The position numbers were made by a program, and so were the translations under genes. DNA of 45,819 bases from a bacterium (lineage in GTDB: Bacteria; Sysuimicrobiota; Sysuimicrobiia; Sysuimicrobiales; Segetimicrobiaceae), in contig DASSXJ010000263.1 in assembly GCA_035703895.1 (NCBI GenBank), forward strand, positions 1-45,819, given 5' to 3'. Under the pieces are notes generated by a model that saw nothing but the letters and a program-made list of their open reading frames with translations, was not told the DNA's origin and made no database searches. Below are positions 9,014 to 17,012 of the stretch, in pieces. Position 1 is the stretch's first letter. The number at the start of each line of letters is the position of its first letter.

Positions 9014-10293
9014 GCGCCATGCATCAGCCCAAGCGGGTGGCTCTGGCCTACAGCGGCGGGCTCGACACGTCCGTCATCATTCCGTGGCTCAAGGAGCGGT
9101 ACGGCTGCCAGGTCGTCGCCGTCGTGGCCGATGTCGGCCAGGGCGACGACTTCGACGAGGTGCGAACGAAGGCCCGGCGCAGCGGCGCCGACGCCGTCGA
9201 GGTGGTGGATGTCCGCCATGAGTTCGTGACGCGCTACATCTTTCCGGCGCTGCGCGCCGACGCGGTCTACGAGGGGCGCTACCTTCTCGGGACGTCGCTG
9301 GCACGTCCGCTGATCGCCCGCGTGCAGGTGGAGATCGCCCTCGCGGAGGGGTGCGACGCGCTCGCGCATGGGTGCACCGGCAAGGGCAACGATCAGGTTC
9401 GGTTCGAGCTCGCCTACCAGGCGCTCGCTCCGGAGCTCGTGGTGATCGCGCCGTGGCGGGAGTGGACCCTCGGATCGCGCGAGGAGGAGATCGAGTACGC
9501 GCGGGCCCACGGGGTGCCGGTGCCGGTCACCCGCGAGAAACCGTACAGCATGGACCAGAACCTCTGGCACCTCTCCTTTGAGAGCGGTGTACTCGAGGAC
9601 CCGTGGGCCGCCCCCCCCGCGGGCATGCACCGGCTCACCGTGGATCCCGAGAAGGCCCCGGATGATGCCGCCCACGTGGAGATCGGCTTCGAGCACGGCA
9701 CGCCGCTCACCGTGGACGGCCGCGCGCTCGATCCCGTCGGCTTGGTGTCGCACCTCAACCGCCTCGCGGGTGCGCACGGAGTCGGGCGCGTGGACATCGT
9801 GGAGAACCGGCTCGTGGGGATGAAGAGCCGGGGGGTGTACGAGACCCCGGGGGGCACGGTACTCGCCGAGGCGCACCACCACCTCCAGACCATCACACTC
9901 GATCGGGACACACAGCACTACAAGACGCTCCTGGCCGCGAAGTACGCGGAACTGGTGTACAACGGGCTGTGGTACTCGCCCCTCCGCCGCGCGTTGGACG
10001 CATTCGTCGCCGCGACACAGGAGACGGTCACCGGGACGGTGCGGGTCAAGTTGTTCAAGGGCAGCGCGGTCGTCGTGGGGCGCCGCGCGCCCGCGTCTCT
10101 GTACAGTCATGACCTGGCCACCTTTGGCCGCAGCACCGGCTACCACCAGGCTGACGCGGAAGGGTTCATCCACCTCTTCGGACTGCCCACCAAAGTTTTC
10201 GCCGACGTGAACCCGGACCTCTCGCGCGATCTCGCGCCTCCACGGGCCAAGGTGCCGACCTCCGGATCCGGGCCGGAGTCGCCGTCGAGGTAG
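9010..10293 (+). CDS. argG: Argininosuccinate synthase
   Basis: ArgG joins citrulline and aspartate using ATP. The PP-loop motif AYSGGLDTS is at the N-terminus, followed by the ADVGQG segment and the conserved GCTGKGNDQVRFE stretch. The length, 427 residues, is slightly above the usual ~400; the excess is a short Pro/Ser-rich C-terminal tail. The GTG start overlaps the argD stop by four bases; ATG 9019 is an alternative. Its substrate citrulline needs ornithine carbamoyltransferase (argF), which is not in this operon. Confidence 0.96.
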   Translation: MSAMHQPKRVALAYSGGLDTSVIIPWLKERYGCQVVAVVADVGQGDDFDEVRTKARRSGADAVEVVDVRHEFVTRYIFPALRADAVYEGRYLLGTSLARPLIARVQVEIALAEGCDALAHGCTGKGNDQVRFELAYQALAPELVVIAPWREWTLGSREEEIEYARAHGVPVPVTREKPYSMDQNLWHLSFESGVLEDPWAAPPAGMHRLTVDPEKAPDDAAHVEIGFEHGTPLTVDGRALDPVGLVSHLNRLAGAHGVGRVDIVENRLVGMKSRGVYETPGGTVLAEAHHHLQTITLDRDTQHYKTLLAAKYAELVYNGLWYSPLRRALDAFVAATQETVTGTVRVKLFKGSAVVVGRRAPASLYSHDLATFGRSTGYHQADAEGFIHLFGLPTKVFADVNPDLSRDLAPPRAKVPTSGSGPESPSR

Positions 10294-10297
10294 CTCC

Positions 10298-11803
10298 ATG
10301 CCAGAATCCCGGCGCGGCTCACAGGACGACTCGGCCACGGCCCGGATGTGGGGAGGACGGTTTCGCGGCGAGCTGGACCCCACGATCGCCGCGTTCACCA
10401 CCTCGCTGCCGTTCGACCACCGGTTGTATCGAGCCGACATCCTGGGGAGCATCGCGCACGCCACCATGCTCGGTCGGAGCGGTATCGTCCCGGTCGCAGA
10501 CGCCGATCGGCTCGTCGAGGGGCTGCGTGAGATCCTGGCCGAGGTGGACGCCGGCCTGCTCAAGATTCGAGGGGCGGAAGATATCCATTCGTTCGTCGAA
10601 TCGGCCTTGCGCACGCGCATCGGAGATGCCGCCCGGCGGCTGCACACCGCGCGGTCGCGAAACGATCAAGTCGCCACCGATCTCCGATTCTACCTGAAGA
10701 GCGAGATCGTCAAGATCATCGGCCGCACGGTCGCGCTGCAGCAGGTGCTGCTGGCGATGGCGGAAGCGCACCCGTCGATCATCATCCCCGGGTACACGCA
10801 CCTGCAGCGGGCGCAACCCGTCCTCCTGGCGCACCATCTACTCGCCTACGTGTGGATGCTCGACCGCGATGTCGGGCGGTTCCGTGATGCCTTTGCCCGG
10901 ACCGACGTCCTCCCGCTGGGCGCCGCCGCGCTGGCAGGGACCTCGTACCCCATCGACCCGCTGCTCGTCGCGGAGTTGCTCGGATTTTCTCGAATCGCGG
11001 ACAACAGCCTGGATGCCACGTCCGACCGGGACTTCGCCGTTGAGTTCGTCGGCGCGGCGTCCCTGCTGATGATCCACCTCTCCAAGCTCGCGGGCGAGAT
11101 CGTCCTGTGGGCGACCGCCGAGTTTGGATTCGTGGAACTGCTCGATACGATCAGCAGCGGCAGCAGCATCATGCCCCAAAAGAAGAACCCCGACGCCGCC
11201 GAGATCGTCCGCGGGAAGGCGAGCCGGGTCGTGGGCGATCTCGTCACCCTGCTGGCGGTGCAGCGGGGCCTTCCGCTCGCGTACAACAGCGACCTCCAAG
11301 AGGACAAGGAGGCCGTGTTCGACGTGGTCGACACCGCGAACGCCTCCCTGCAGGTGATGGGCCTCGTCCTCAACGGCATCCGCATCAACGTGGACGGAAT
11401 CGCCGCCCGCCTGCGCGGCGGGTTCATGGGCGCGACCGAGATCGCGGACGCGCTCGCCCGCCGGGGTCTGCCGTTCCGCGACGCCCACGAATTGGTCGGG
11501 CGGATCGTCCTCTATGCTCAGGAGCGGGGCCGCGAGCTGTGGGAGCTCTCCCCGGAGGAGTATCGGGAGTTCAGTCCGTTGCTGGATGCGGACGTAGCGC
11601 AGGCGACGACGCCGGCCGGAGCCGTCGCGAGCAAGCGATCCCACGGGGGAACCGCTCCCGAACGCGTTCAAGAGCAGGTCCAGGCCGTGCGCGAAGCGAT
11701 CACCGAGAACCTGTCGTGGCTGGCGGCGCTCCCCGCGGCGCCCGTGGAGCGGGACGCGGCCGCGCCGGGCGCTCCCCCGAAGCGGCGCGCGCCGGAGCGC
11801 TGA
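10298..11803 (+). CDS. argH: Argininosuccinate lyase
   Basis: ArgH cleaves argininosuccinate to arginine and fumarate, the last step of the pathway. It belongs to the fumarase/aspartase superfamily, whose signature GSSIMPQKKNPD is intact and supplies the catalytic serine loop. The TARSRNDQVATD segment typical of ArgH is also present. At 501 residues it is about 30 longer than most; the extra is an Ala/Pro/Arg-rich C-terminal tail that looks disordered. It starts four bases after argG and ends three bases before argR. Confidence 0.96.
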   Translation: MPESRRGSQDDSATARMWGGRFRGELDPTIAAFTTSLPFDHRLYRADILGSIAHATMLGRSGIVPVADADRLVEGLREILAEVDAGLLKIRGAEDIHSFVESALRTRIGDAARRLHTARSRNDQVATDLRFYLKSEIVKIIGRTVALQQVLLAMAEAHPSIIIPGYTHLQRAQPVLLAHHLLAYVWMLDRDVGRFRDAFARTDVLPLGAAALAGTSYPIDPLLVAELLGFSRIADNSLDATSDRDFAVEFVGAASLLMIHLSKLAGEIVLWATAEFGFVELLDTISSGSSIMPQKKNPDAAEIVRGKASRVVGDLVTLLAVQRGLPLAYNSDLQEDKEAVFDVVDTANASLQVMGLVLNGIRINVDGIAARLRGGFMGATEIADALARRGLPFRDAHELVGRIVLYAQERGRELWELSPEEYREFSPLLDADVAQATTPAGAVASKRSHGGTAPERVQEQVQAVREAITENLSWLAALPAAPVERDAAAPGAPPKRRAPER

Positions 11804-11806
11804 TCG

Positions 11807-12346
11807 ATGGCGGCGGATCCCGGGCGGCGTCTTCGGACGCGGCCGCACGCGGGCGCTCCCGAACCGATGCCCCGCGATGCGACCCGCGCGGATCGGGAAC
11901 GACGGATTCGAGAGATCATCGCCCACCATCCTGTAGGCACCCAGGAAGAACTCGCCGCCGCGCTCCGCCGCCAAGGGCTCGCGGTCACCCAGGCGACGGT
12001 GTCCCGCGATATCAAGCGCCTCGGGCTCGTCAAAGTGACGATGGGGGACGGGCATTCCCGGTACGTCGTGCCGGATCGGCCATCGCCGGTCGACGTGCTC
12101 CGCCGCCTGCGGCATGCTGTGACCGAGTACGTCCTTTCCGTCGACGCGGGCGAAGAGCTGGTGGTGATCCATACCCTGGCCGGCCGCGCCAACGCCGTGG
12201 GGGCGGCGCTCGATGAGATGCGGTGGGGCGACGTCGTGGGAACCGTCGCCGGCGATGACACGATCGTGGTGGTGCCCCGCCGTCGCGCGGCACGCGACCA
12301 TGTGTTGCTCCGACTTCGCCGGCTCGTTGAAGGGCGTCCGATCTGA
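11807..12346 (+). CDS. argR: Arginine repressor ArgR/AhrC
   Basis: ArgR is a hexameric DNA-binding repressor that senses arginine. The winged-helix DNA-binding part is clear (RERRIREIIAHHPVGTQEEL followed by AVTQATVSRDIKRLGLVKV). The C-terminal oligomerisation and arginine-binding domain carries TLAGRANAVGAALDE and the GDDTIVVV motif, whose two aspartates bind arginine in the family. The protein has ~20 extra N-terminal residues if it starts at ATG 11807, which has a GGAG ribosome-binding site nine bases upstream; ATG 11867 would give a more usual length but lacks a clear site. Being last in the operon headed by ARG-box-like sites, it probably represses its own synthesis. Confidence 0.93.
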   Translation: MAADPGRRLRTRPHAGAPEPMPRDATRADRERRIREIIAHHPVGTQEELAAALRRQGLAVTQATVSRDIKRLGLVKVTMGDGHSRYVVPDRPSPVDVLRRLRHAVTEYVLSVDAGEELVVIHTLAGRANAVGAALDEMRWGDVVGTVAGDDTIVVVPRRRAARDHVLLRLRRLVEGRPI

Positions 12347-12429
12347 CGCCGCCGCTCCCGCAAGGAGGGGTCGGGTCCGCATGGGACGAAGGTTGGATCA
12401 GCCAGCCACGCCGGCCCGGGGACCCACGC

Positions 12430-12885
12430 ATGGAAGTCTGGGTCACGAACCTGCAACACAAAGTGTCGATCGAGACGAGCTTCATCCGAGACGTCGTCAT
12501 GTCTGCGCTCCGAATCGAAGGACATCCGCAACCCCCCGATGTCAGCGTCGCGCTGGTTGACGATGCCTACATTCGAGTGCTCAACCGCGAGTACCGCGGG
12601 GTCGATCAGCCCACGGACGTGCTGGCGTTTCCGATGGAGAGCGAGAGCGGCGCTCGAGGGGACCCGGCCCTCGGGGACATTGTCATTTCCCTCGAGCGCG
12701 CCCGAGAACAGGCTCGTCAGTTCAAGCATCCGATTCGCCGGGAGGTCGCGCTGCTCGCCGTGCACGGCCTGCTGCACCTGCTCGGATACGAGGACGACAG
12801 CGAAGCGGGCGCCTCGGCGATGTGGTCCAAGCAGAAGCAGCTCCTGGAGCGAATCCTGGGCACCGAGGCCCGAGACGGCCGGTAG
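12430..12885 (+). CDS. ybeY: Endoribonuclease YbeY (16S rRNA 3'-end maturation)
   Basis: YbeY is a metal-dependent endoribonuclease needed for 16S rRNA maturation and ribosome quality control. The family signature is present as HGLLHLLGYEDD: His112 and His116 match the first two zinc ligands, but the third ligand position (His124 in E. coli) is Asp122. The LNREYRGVDQPTDVLAFP segment with its conserved arginine is also present. At 151 residues the length is normal. It begins a housekeeping run that continues with dgkA, recO and glyQS. Its stop codon falls where the dgkA frame opens, and dgkA has no obvious start of its own. Confidence 0.92.
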   Translation: MEVWVTNLQHKVSIETSFIRDVVMSALRIEGHPQPPDVSVALVDDAYIRVLNREYRGVDQPTDVLAFPMESESGARGDPALGDIVISLERAREQARQFKHPIRREVALLAVHGLLHLLGYEDDSEAGASAMWSKQKQLLERILGTEARDGR

Positions 12886-13342
12886 CCGGTCCTTCCCCGA
12901 GGCGATCGCGTGCGCCCTCCGGGGGTTCCGTCACGCCTCGCGGACGCAGCGACATTTCCGCGCCCAACTGCTCATCGCCGCCGGCGCGCTCTTCTTCGCC
13001 GCGTGGGCGGGGGTCTCGACGGTAGAGCTGGCCGTCCTCGCGGTCACCGTGGCGGTCGTGCTTGGGGCGGAGCTCCTCAACACGGCCGTGGAGATACTGA
13101 CCGATCTCCTTCATCCCGATCACGGCCCCGCCGCGGCGGCGGTGAAAGATGTCTCGGCCGCGGCCGTCTTGATCTCGGCAGCGCTCGCCGTCGCCGTGGG
13201 CCTGCTCGTGTTGCTGCCCCGCGTCATCGAGCTCTCTCCCTCCGCGGTTCGGGGCATCCCCCTCGTGTTGGGGGTCGTGTGCCTGCTCATCCTGGCCGCC
13301 GGTGCGGTCCGCGCGCGTCGCCCATCCCGCCTCCGAGCCTGA
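12884..13342 (+). CDS. dgkA: Diacylglycerol/undecaprenol kinase-like membrane protein, start undefined
   Basis: This is a DgkA-family integral membrane kinase; in Gram-positive relatives the substrate is undecaprenol, recycling lipid carrier for the cell wall. The family signature ELLNTAVEILTD and the following KDVSAAAV are intact. Three core helices are visible plus a fourth C-terminal one (about 13245-13310). The family N-terminus (SFPEAIACALRGFRHA) begins directly at the ybeY stop, yet there is no ATG, GTG, TTG or CTG in this frame between the 3' end of ybeY and this region. The given start is simply where homology begins. A +1 slip at the ybeY stop, a non-standard start, or a sequencing error would each explain it. 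Confidence 0.8.
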   Translation, partial: SRSFPEAIACALRGFRHASRTQRHFRAQLLIAAGALFFAAWAGVSTVELAVLAVTVAVVLGAELLNTAVEILTDLLHPDHGPAAAAVKDVSAAAVLISAALAVAVGLLVLLPRVIELSPSAVRGIPLVLGVVCLLILAAGAVRARRPSRLRA

Positions 13343-13357
13343 GGATCGGCGGCCGTG

Positions 13358-13366
13358 TGCTATAAT
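13358..13366 (+). promoter_or_regulatory. Extended -10 promoter element upstream of the CNNM/CBS gene
   Basis: TGCTATAAT is a perfect extended -10 (TG-N-TATAAT). No convincing -35 is seen, which extended -10 promoters can do without. The predicted transcript would begin near 13373 and have a leader of roughly 48 bases before the TTG start at 13421. It suggests that the CNNM-DUF502 part of the cluster has its own promoter. Confidence 0.55.
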
Positions 13367-13391
13367 GGCGGTGCAGCTCTGGATGCTTCAT

Positions 13392-13409
13392 CCTGCCCGG
13401 AAAGGCAGG
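13392..13409 (+). promoter_or_regulatory. Leader hairpin overlapping the ribosome-binding site of the CNNM/CBS gene
   Basis: CCTGCC (13392-13397) and GGCAGG (13404-13409) are perfect complements around a 6-base loop. The 3' arm overlaps the likely ribosome-binding run AGGGG (13407-13411), which lies nine bases before the TTG start. It may dampen or regulate translation. No poly-T follows, so it is not a typical terminator. Confidence 0.4.
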
Positions 13410-13420
13410 GGTGACGCTGC

Positions 13421-14710
13421 TTGGAAGATTCCCGATTGAGCCTTCGGATCGTCTTGCTCGTGCTGTTTGTCCTCTGCTCGGCCTTCTTCAGCGCGTCGGA
13501 AACCGCGCTCTTTGCCGCCAACCGGGTCGTGCTGCGCCAGCGGCGGGCCCAGGGAGACCGCCGCGCCCGCGCCGCGTACGCCCTACTGAACCGCGCCAAT
13601 GAGCTGTTGACCACCCTCCTCACCGGCAACACGATGGCCAACGTGGGGGCCTCGGTCGTGGCGACGTCGATCGCGCTGTCACTGGTCGGCCGGCGCAGAG
13701 GGGAGTGGGTCGCGTTTCTCGGGACCACGCTCGTGGTGCTCATCGCGGCCGAGATCGCACCCAAGACCCTCGCGGCGCGCCACGCCGACCGCCTGGCGCT
13801 GGTCGTCGCCGGCCCGATCGGCACGCTGATGCGGGTGTTTACCCCGCTGCTCCGGGTCCTCTCGGTGATTGGGACGACGCTCGTGCGGCCCTTTGGAGGC
13901 CATATCACCCCGCGGGCCCCGTTGGTAACCGAAGAGCAACTGCGCTTCCTGGTGGAGGTCGGGGAGGAGGAGGGGGTCATCGAGGAAGAGGAGCGCGCGA
14001 TGATCCACTCGATCTTCGAGTTCGGGGATACCGTGGTCCGGGAGGTGATGCGGCCGCGCGTCGACATCGTGGCGGTGCCGGCCGATGCGACGGTGAATGG
14101 GGCCATCGGGTTGATGGCCGAACACGGCCACTCCCGCCTGCCGATCTACGAGGGGACGATCGATCACATCATCGGCGTCGTGTACATGCGGGATCTCGTC
14201 CCCGCGCTTCGCCAGGGCAGGCTCGATCGGCCCGTCTCCGAGGTCCGGCGTCCCGCGTTCTTTATCCCCGAGACCAAAAAGGTCGATGAGCTCTTCAAGG
14301 AGATGCAGCAGAAGAAGCTGTCGATGGCGATCGTCCTCGACGAATACGGCGGGACCGCGGGCCTCGTGACCGTGGAAGACCTCCTCGAGGAGATCGTGGG
14401 GGAGATTCAGGACGAGTACGATCTAGAGGAAAAGCCCATCCAGTTGATCGATGCGAACACCGCGCTCGTCAACGCGCGCATCCATGTGGATGATGTCAAC
14501 GAGCTGCTCGGCACCCGGTTGCCCGTCGACGAGGTCGACACCGTGGCCGGATTGGTCTACGCGCTCTTCGGCCGGGTGCCGGCGCAGGGCGAGAAGGTGG
14601 ACCTGCCGGGGGTGGAGCTGCGCGTCGAAAAGACCCTGGGGCAGCGGATCACGCGGGTGCGGATCACACGCACGACGCCGGCGCCGCAAGAGGAAGCCGC
14701 CCCACTGTGA
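13421..14710 (+). CDS. CNNM/CorC-family membrane protein with CBS pair (HlyC/CorC-type, probable Mg/Co efflux)
   Basis: A 429-residue protein with the standard HlyC/CorC architecture. An N-terminal CNNM/DUF21 transmembrane domain (about residues 1-190) carries SASETALFAANR and EIAPKTLAARHADRLAL. A CBS pair follows (about 200-325, starting VREVMRPRVDIVAVP), then a C-terminal CorC/HlyC domain (about 340-425). Relatives such as YhdP/MpfA export magnesium or give resistance to it, and the CBS pair usually binds ATP-Mg. Older annotations call these 'hemolysins'; that role is not supported here. The start is TTG, chosen because the conserved sequence begins there. It overlaps the DUF502 gene by four bases (GTGA). 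Confidence 0.9.
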   Translation: MEDSRLSLRIVLLVLFVLCSAFFSASETALFAANRVVLRQRRAQGDRRARAAYALLNRANELLTTLLTGNTMANVGASVVATSIALSLVGRRRGEWVAFLGTTLVVLIAAEIAPKTLAARHADRLALVVAGPIGTLMRVFTPLLRVLSVIGTTLVRPFGGHITPRAPLVTEEQLRFLVEVGEEEGVIEEEERAMIHSIFEFGDTVVREVMRPRVDIVAVPADATVNGAIGLMAEHGHSRLPIYEGTIDHIIGVVYMRDLVPALRQGRLDRPVSEVRRPAFFIPETKKVDELFKEMQQKKLSMAIVLDEYGGTAGLVTVEDLLEEIVGEIQDEYDLEEKPIQLIDANTALVNARIHVDDVNELLGTRLPVDEVDTVAGLVYALFGRVPAQGEKVDLPGVELRVEKTLGQRITRVRITRTTPAPQEEAAPL

Positions 14711-15357
14711 AACTTCGCCTCCGGACATATTTCTTCGCCGGCCTCCTGGTGCTGATTCCGCTGGTCGTGACGATTGGGATCCTCTCCTGGTTGTTCAATC
14801 TCCTGGACGGGTTCCTCGGTCCCTACATCTACGACTGGTTGGGCCGTCCGATGCCGGGGCTGGGCCTGATCGCCACCCTGGTGCTTATCTTCTTGATCGG
14901 CGTCATCACGACCAACATCATTGGCCGCCGCCTGATGGGCGCCGTCGATGAGGCGCTCCACCGGATCCCGCTGGTCCGCAGCATCTACTCCATGACCAAG
15001 CAGATGAGCGACAGCATTTTCCAGGGCCGGCAGGTGGCGTTTCAACAAGTGGTGCTCGTCGAGTACCCTCGCCGGGGGTTGTATCAGATCGGGTTCGTCA
15101 CCGGGATGATCGAGGGCCCCCTCCAGCAGGAACTCGCGTCGAGGGCGGGGGAACGGATGATCAATGTGTTCATCCCGGCGAGCCCGAACCCGATGTCGGG
15201 CTATCTCGTGATCGTGCCTGAGCGAGATATCCAGGTTCTCGGGCTCAGCGTCCAGGATGGGCTCAAGATGATCATCTCGGGGGGGATGGCCATTCCGACG
15301 GCGCAGCGGGGGATGCTCCCCAAGGGACGCGATGGGGGCGGCGCGGCCGCGAAATGA
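14707..15357 (+). CDS. DUF502 family membrane protein
   Basis: A 216-residue member of the DUF502 family, whose function is not established. Two strong transmembrane helices are visible (about residues 8-33 and 54-76), the first followed by LLDGFLGPYIYDWLGRPMPGL, typical of the family. The rest is a soluble domain with VRSIYSMTKQ and VFIPASPNPMSGYL stretches that are also family hallmarks. The GTG start shares GTGA with the stop of the CNNM gene, so the two are almost certainly co-translated and may act together at the membrane. Its stop lies 62 bases before the YceI start. Confidence 0.88.
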   Translation: MKLRLRTYFFAGLLVLIPLVVTIGILSWLFNLLDGFLGPYIYDWLGRPMPGLGLIATLVLIFLIGVITTNIIGRRLMGAVDEALHRIPLVRSIYSMTKQMSDSIFQGRQVAFQQVVLVEYPRRGLYQIGFVTGMIEGPLQQELASRAGERMINVFIPASPNPMSGYLVIVPERDIQVLGLSVQDGLKMIISGGMAIPTAQRGMLPKGRDGGGAAAK

Positions 15358-15419
15358 GCCGCTGCGGGGTGCGAAGGCCGCGGCAGCGAGCGACGTCAAA
15401 GCAGCGGAGGACCCGAGCG

Positions 15420-16064
15420 ATGCGTGCATGGTGGAGGATGGCTGGGATCGTGGTGGCCGGGATGGCGACGACGTGGAGTGGAGCGCTCGCCGCTCCGCCC
15501 TCCGCCCCCGCTCCGGTGGGGCAGGAACGGTTCGTGATCGATCCGGCAGCGTCTCAGGCGTCCTACCGGGTTGGCGAAGTCTTCATCGACCAGGGCAATC
15601 AATTTCACGTGGCCGTGGGGACGACCCACGCGATCCAGGGCGAGATCTACCTGGACCGGGCGAATCCCCGCCGCAGCCGCGTGGGGACGATCACCATCGA
15701 TATCAGCCAGCTCAAGTCGGACCGATCCGGCCGCGACCGCAGGATCCGGAGCGGGTGGCTCGAATCTGAGCGGTTCCCCATGGCCGTGTTCATGCCCACC
15801 CAGATCCAGGGGCTGCCCGACACGTACACGCCCGGCCGCGAGATCGCCGTCCAAATCGCCGGCGACCTCAAGATCCGTGAGGTGACCCGGCCGACGACGT
15901 TCGCCGCGAAGCTGCGGTTTGATGGCGAGACGATCACGGGGGACGCGACCGCGACGATCCACATGACCGATTTCGGGTTCGACCCCCCATCCATCCTAGG
16001 CGTCCTCAAAGCCCAGAACGAGGCCACGTTGGAGTTTCAGTTCGTCGCGCGGCACGCCCAGTGA
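15420..16064 (+). CDS. YceI-family exported lipid-binding protein
   Basis: YceI-like proteins are lipocalin-like beta-barrels that bind polyisoprenoid or other amphiphilic lipids outside the cytoplasmic membrane. The N-terminus is a signal peptide (MRAWWRMAG, hydrophobic core, cleavage near ALA-AP). The mature part shows the family order: FVIDPAASQASYRV, DISQLKSDRSGRDRRIR, LESERFPMAVF, GDLKIREVTRPTTF, and MTDFGFDPP. I chose ATG 15420 because a GGAGG site lies nine bases upstream and the signal peptide begins there; the frame is open further upstream but with an unlikely arginine-rich leader. Length from this start is 214 residues. It is one of three exported proteins interleaved in the housekeeping run. 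Confidence 0.88.
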   Translation: MRAWWRMAGIVVAGMATTWSGALAAPPSAPAPVGQERFVIDPAASQASYRVGEVFIDQGNQFHVAVGTTHAIQGEIYLDRANPRRSRVGTITIDISQLKSDRSGRDRRIRSGWLESERFPMAVFMPTQIQGLPDTYTPGREIAVQIAGDLKIREVTRPTTFAAKLRFDGETITGDATATIHMTDFGFDPPSILGVLKAQNEATLEFQFVARHAQ

Positions 16065-16082
16065 TCTTCCAGGGGGGGGCGT

Positions 16083-17012
16083 ATGACTGACCTGGAACGC
16101 TACATCCTGGACGAGTGGACGGACGACTACCACTCGGGACGGCTCGACAGGCGGGAGTTCTTGCGGCGGATCGCCGTGTTTTCGGGAGGCGCGGCGGCGG
16201 GCCTCGCCGTGCTCATGGGCCGGGGATTCGCCGCAACCCCCGAGGAGGTCGCGGAGGCCGCATCATCCCCCGCGCCGCTGCGGGCCCAGGCCTCGGCCGT
16301 GACCGTCCCGCCCGATGATCCCACGATCGATGCGAAGATGGTGTCGTTTCCGCTCGGGAGCACGGCCATTCAGGCCTATCTGGCATTGCCGCGAAACAAG
16401 CCGCAGGCCTCCGGCGTCATCGTCGTGCACGAGAACCGCGGCCTCACCGACCACTTCAAGGACGTCTGCCGCCGTCTCGCCAAAGCCGGGTACGCCGGGC
16501 TGGCGGTCGATCTGGTGTCCCCCCAGGGGGGAACGGGGAAATTCACCGATTCCGCGGAGGTGTCGACGTACCTCTTCCGGACTCCTCCGGAGCGGCACGT
16601 CGAGATCCTGAACGGGGGCGCGCGGTACCTGCAGGGATTGCCGGCCGTCCGAGGCGATCGCATCGGAACGATGGGGTTCTGTTTCGGCGGAGGGATGGTC
16701 TGGCGGTTCGCGACGCAGAACCCTGATCTTCGCGCCGCGGTGCCCTTCTACGGTCCCAATCCGCCGCTTGAGGACGTGGCGAAGATCCACGCGGCCGTGC
16801 TGGCGCTCTACGGATCGCTCGACACCTTTGTCAACCCGGGCATCGCCGCGATGAAGAATGCGCTCGAGAAGGCGGGAGTGACCTTCGAGATGCATGTCTA
16901 CGACGGCGCGCACCACGCGTTCTTCAATGACACCGGTCAAGCTTACGACGCGGCGGCGGCAAAAGACGCTTGGGCCCGCACGCTCGCGTGGTTCGGGCGG
17001 TGGCTCGCTTGA
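16083..17012 (+). CDS. Tat-exported dienelactone-hydrolase-family protein
   Basis: An alpha/beta hydrolase of the dienelactone hydrolase family (309 residues) with a twin-arginine signal: DRREFLRRIAVFSGGAAAGLAVLMG within the first 45 residues. The catalytic Cys-His-Asp triad appears complete: Cys in GFCFGGG, Asp in YGSLDTF, and His in DGAHHAFFND. The HENRGL segment is another family hallmark. Cytosolic relatives open dienelactone in chlorocatechol breakdown, but many exported members have unknown esterase-type substrates, so the substrate here is undetermined. It follows the YceI gene by 18 bases and overlaps the likely TTG start of cdd by four. Confidence 0.88.
   Translation: MTDLERYILDEWTDDYHSGRLDRREFLRRIAVFSGGAAAGLAVLMGRGFAATPEEVAEAASSPAPLRAQASAVTVPPDDPTIDAKMVSFPLGSTAIQAYLALPRNKPQASGVIVVHENRGLTDHFKDVCRRLAKAGYAGLAVDLVSPQGGTGKFTDSAEVSTYLFRTPPERHVEILNGGARYLQGLPAVRGDRIGTMGFCFGGGMVWRFATQNPDLRAAVPFYGPNPPLEDVAKIHAAVLALYGSLDTFVNPGIAAMKNALEKAGVTFEMHVYDGAHHAFFNDTGQAYDAAAAKDAWARTLAWFGRWLA

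Noticed and set aside
12539-12883. 5' part of the open frame containing dgkA
   Set aside because: This stretch is the shadow of ybeY in another frame; only the part after the ybeY stop resembles DgkA.
13421-14710. Reading the CBS-domain protein as a hemolysin
   Set aside because: The name is historical. The CNNM plus CBS plus CorC/HlyC layout points to divalent-cation transport.
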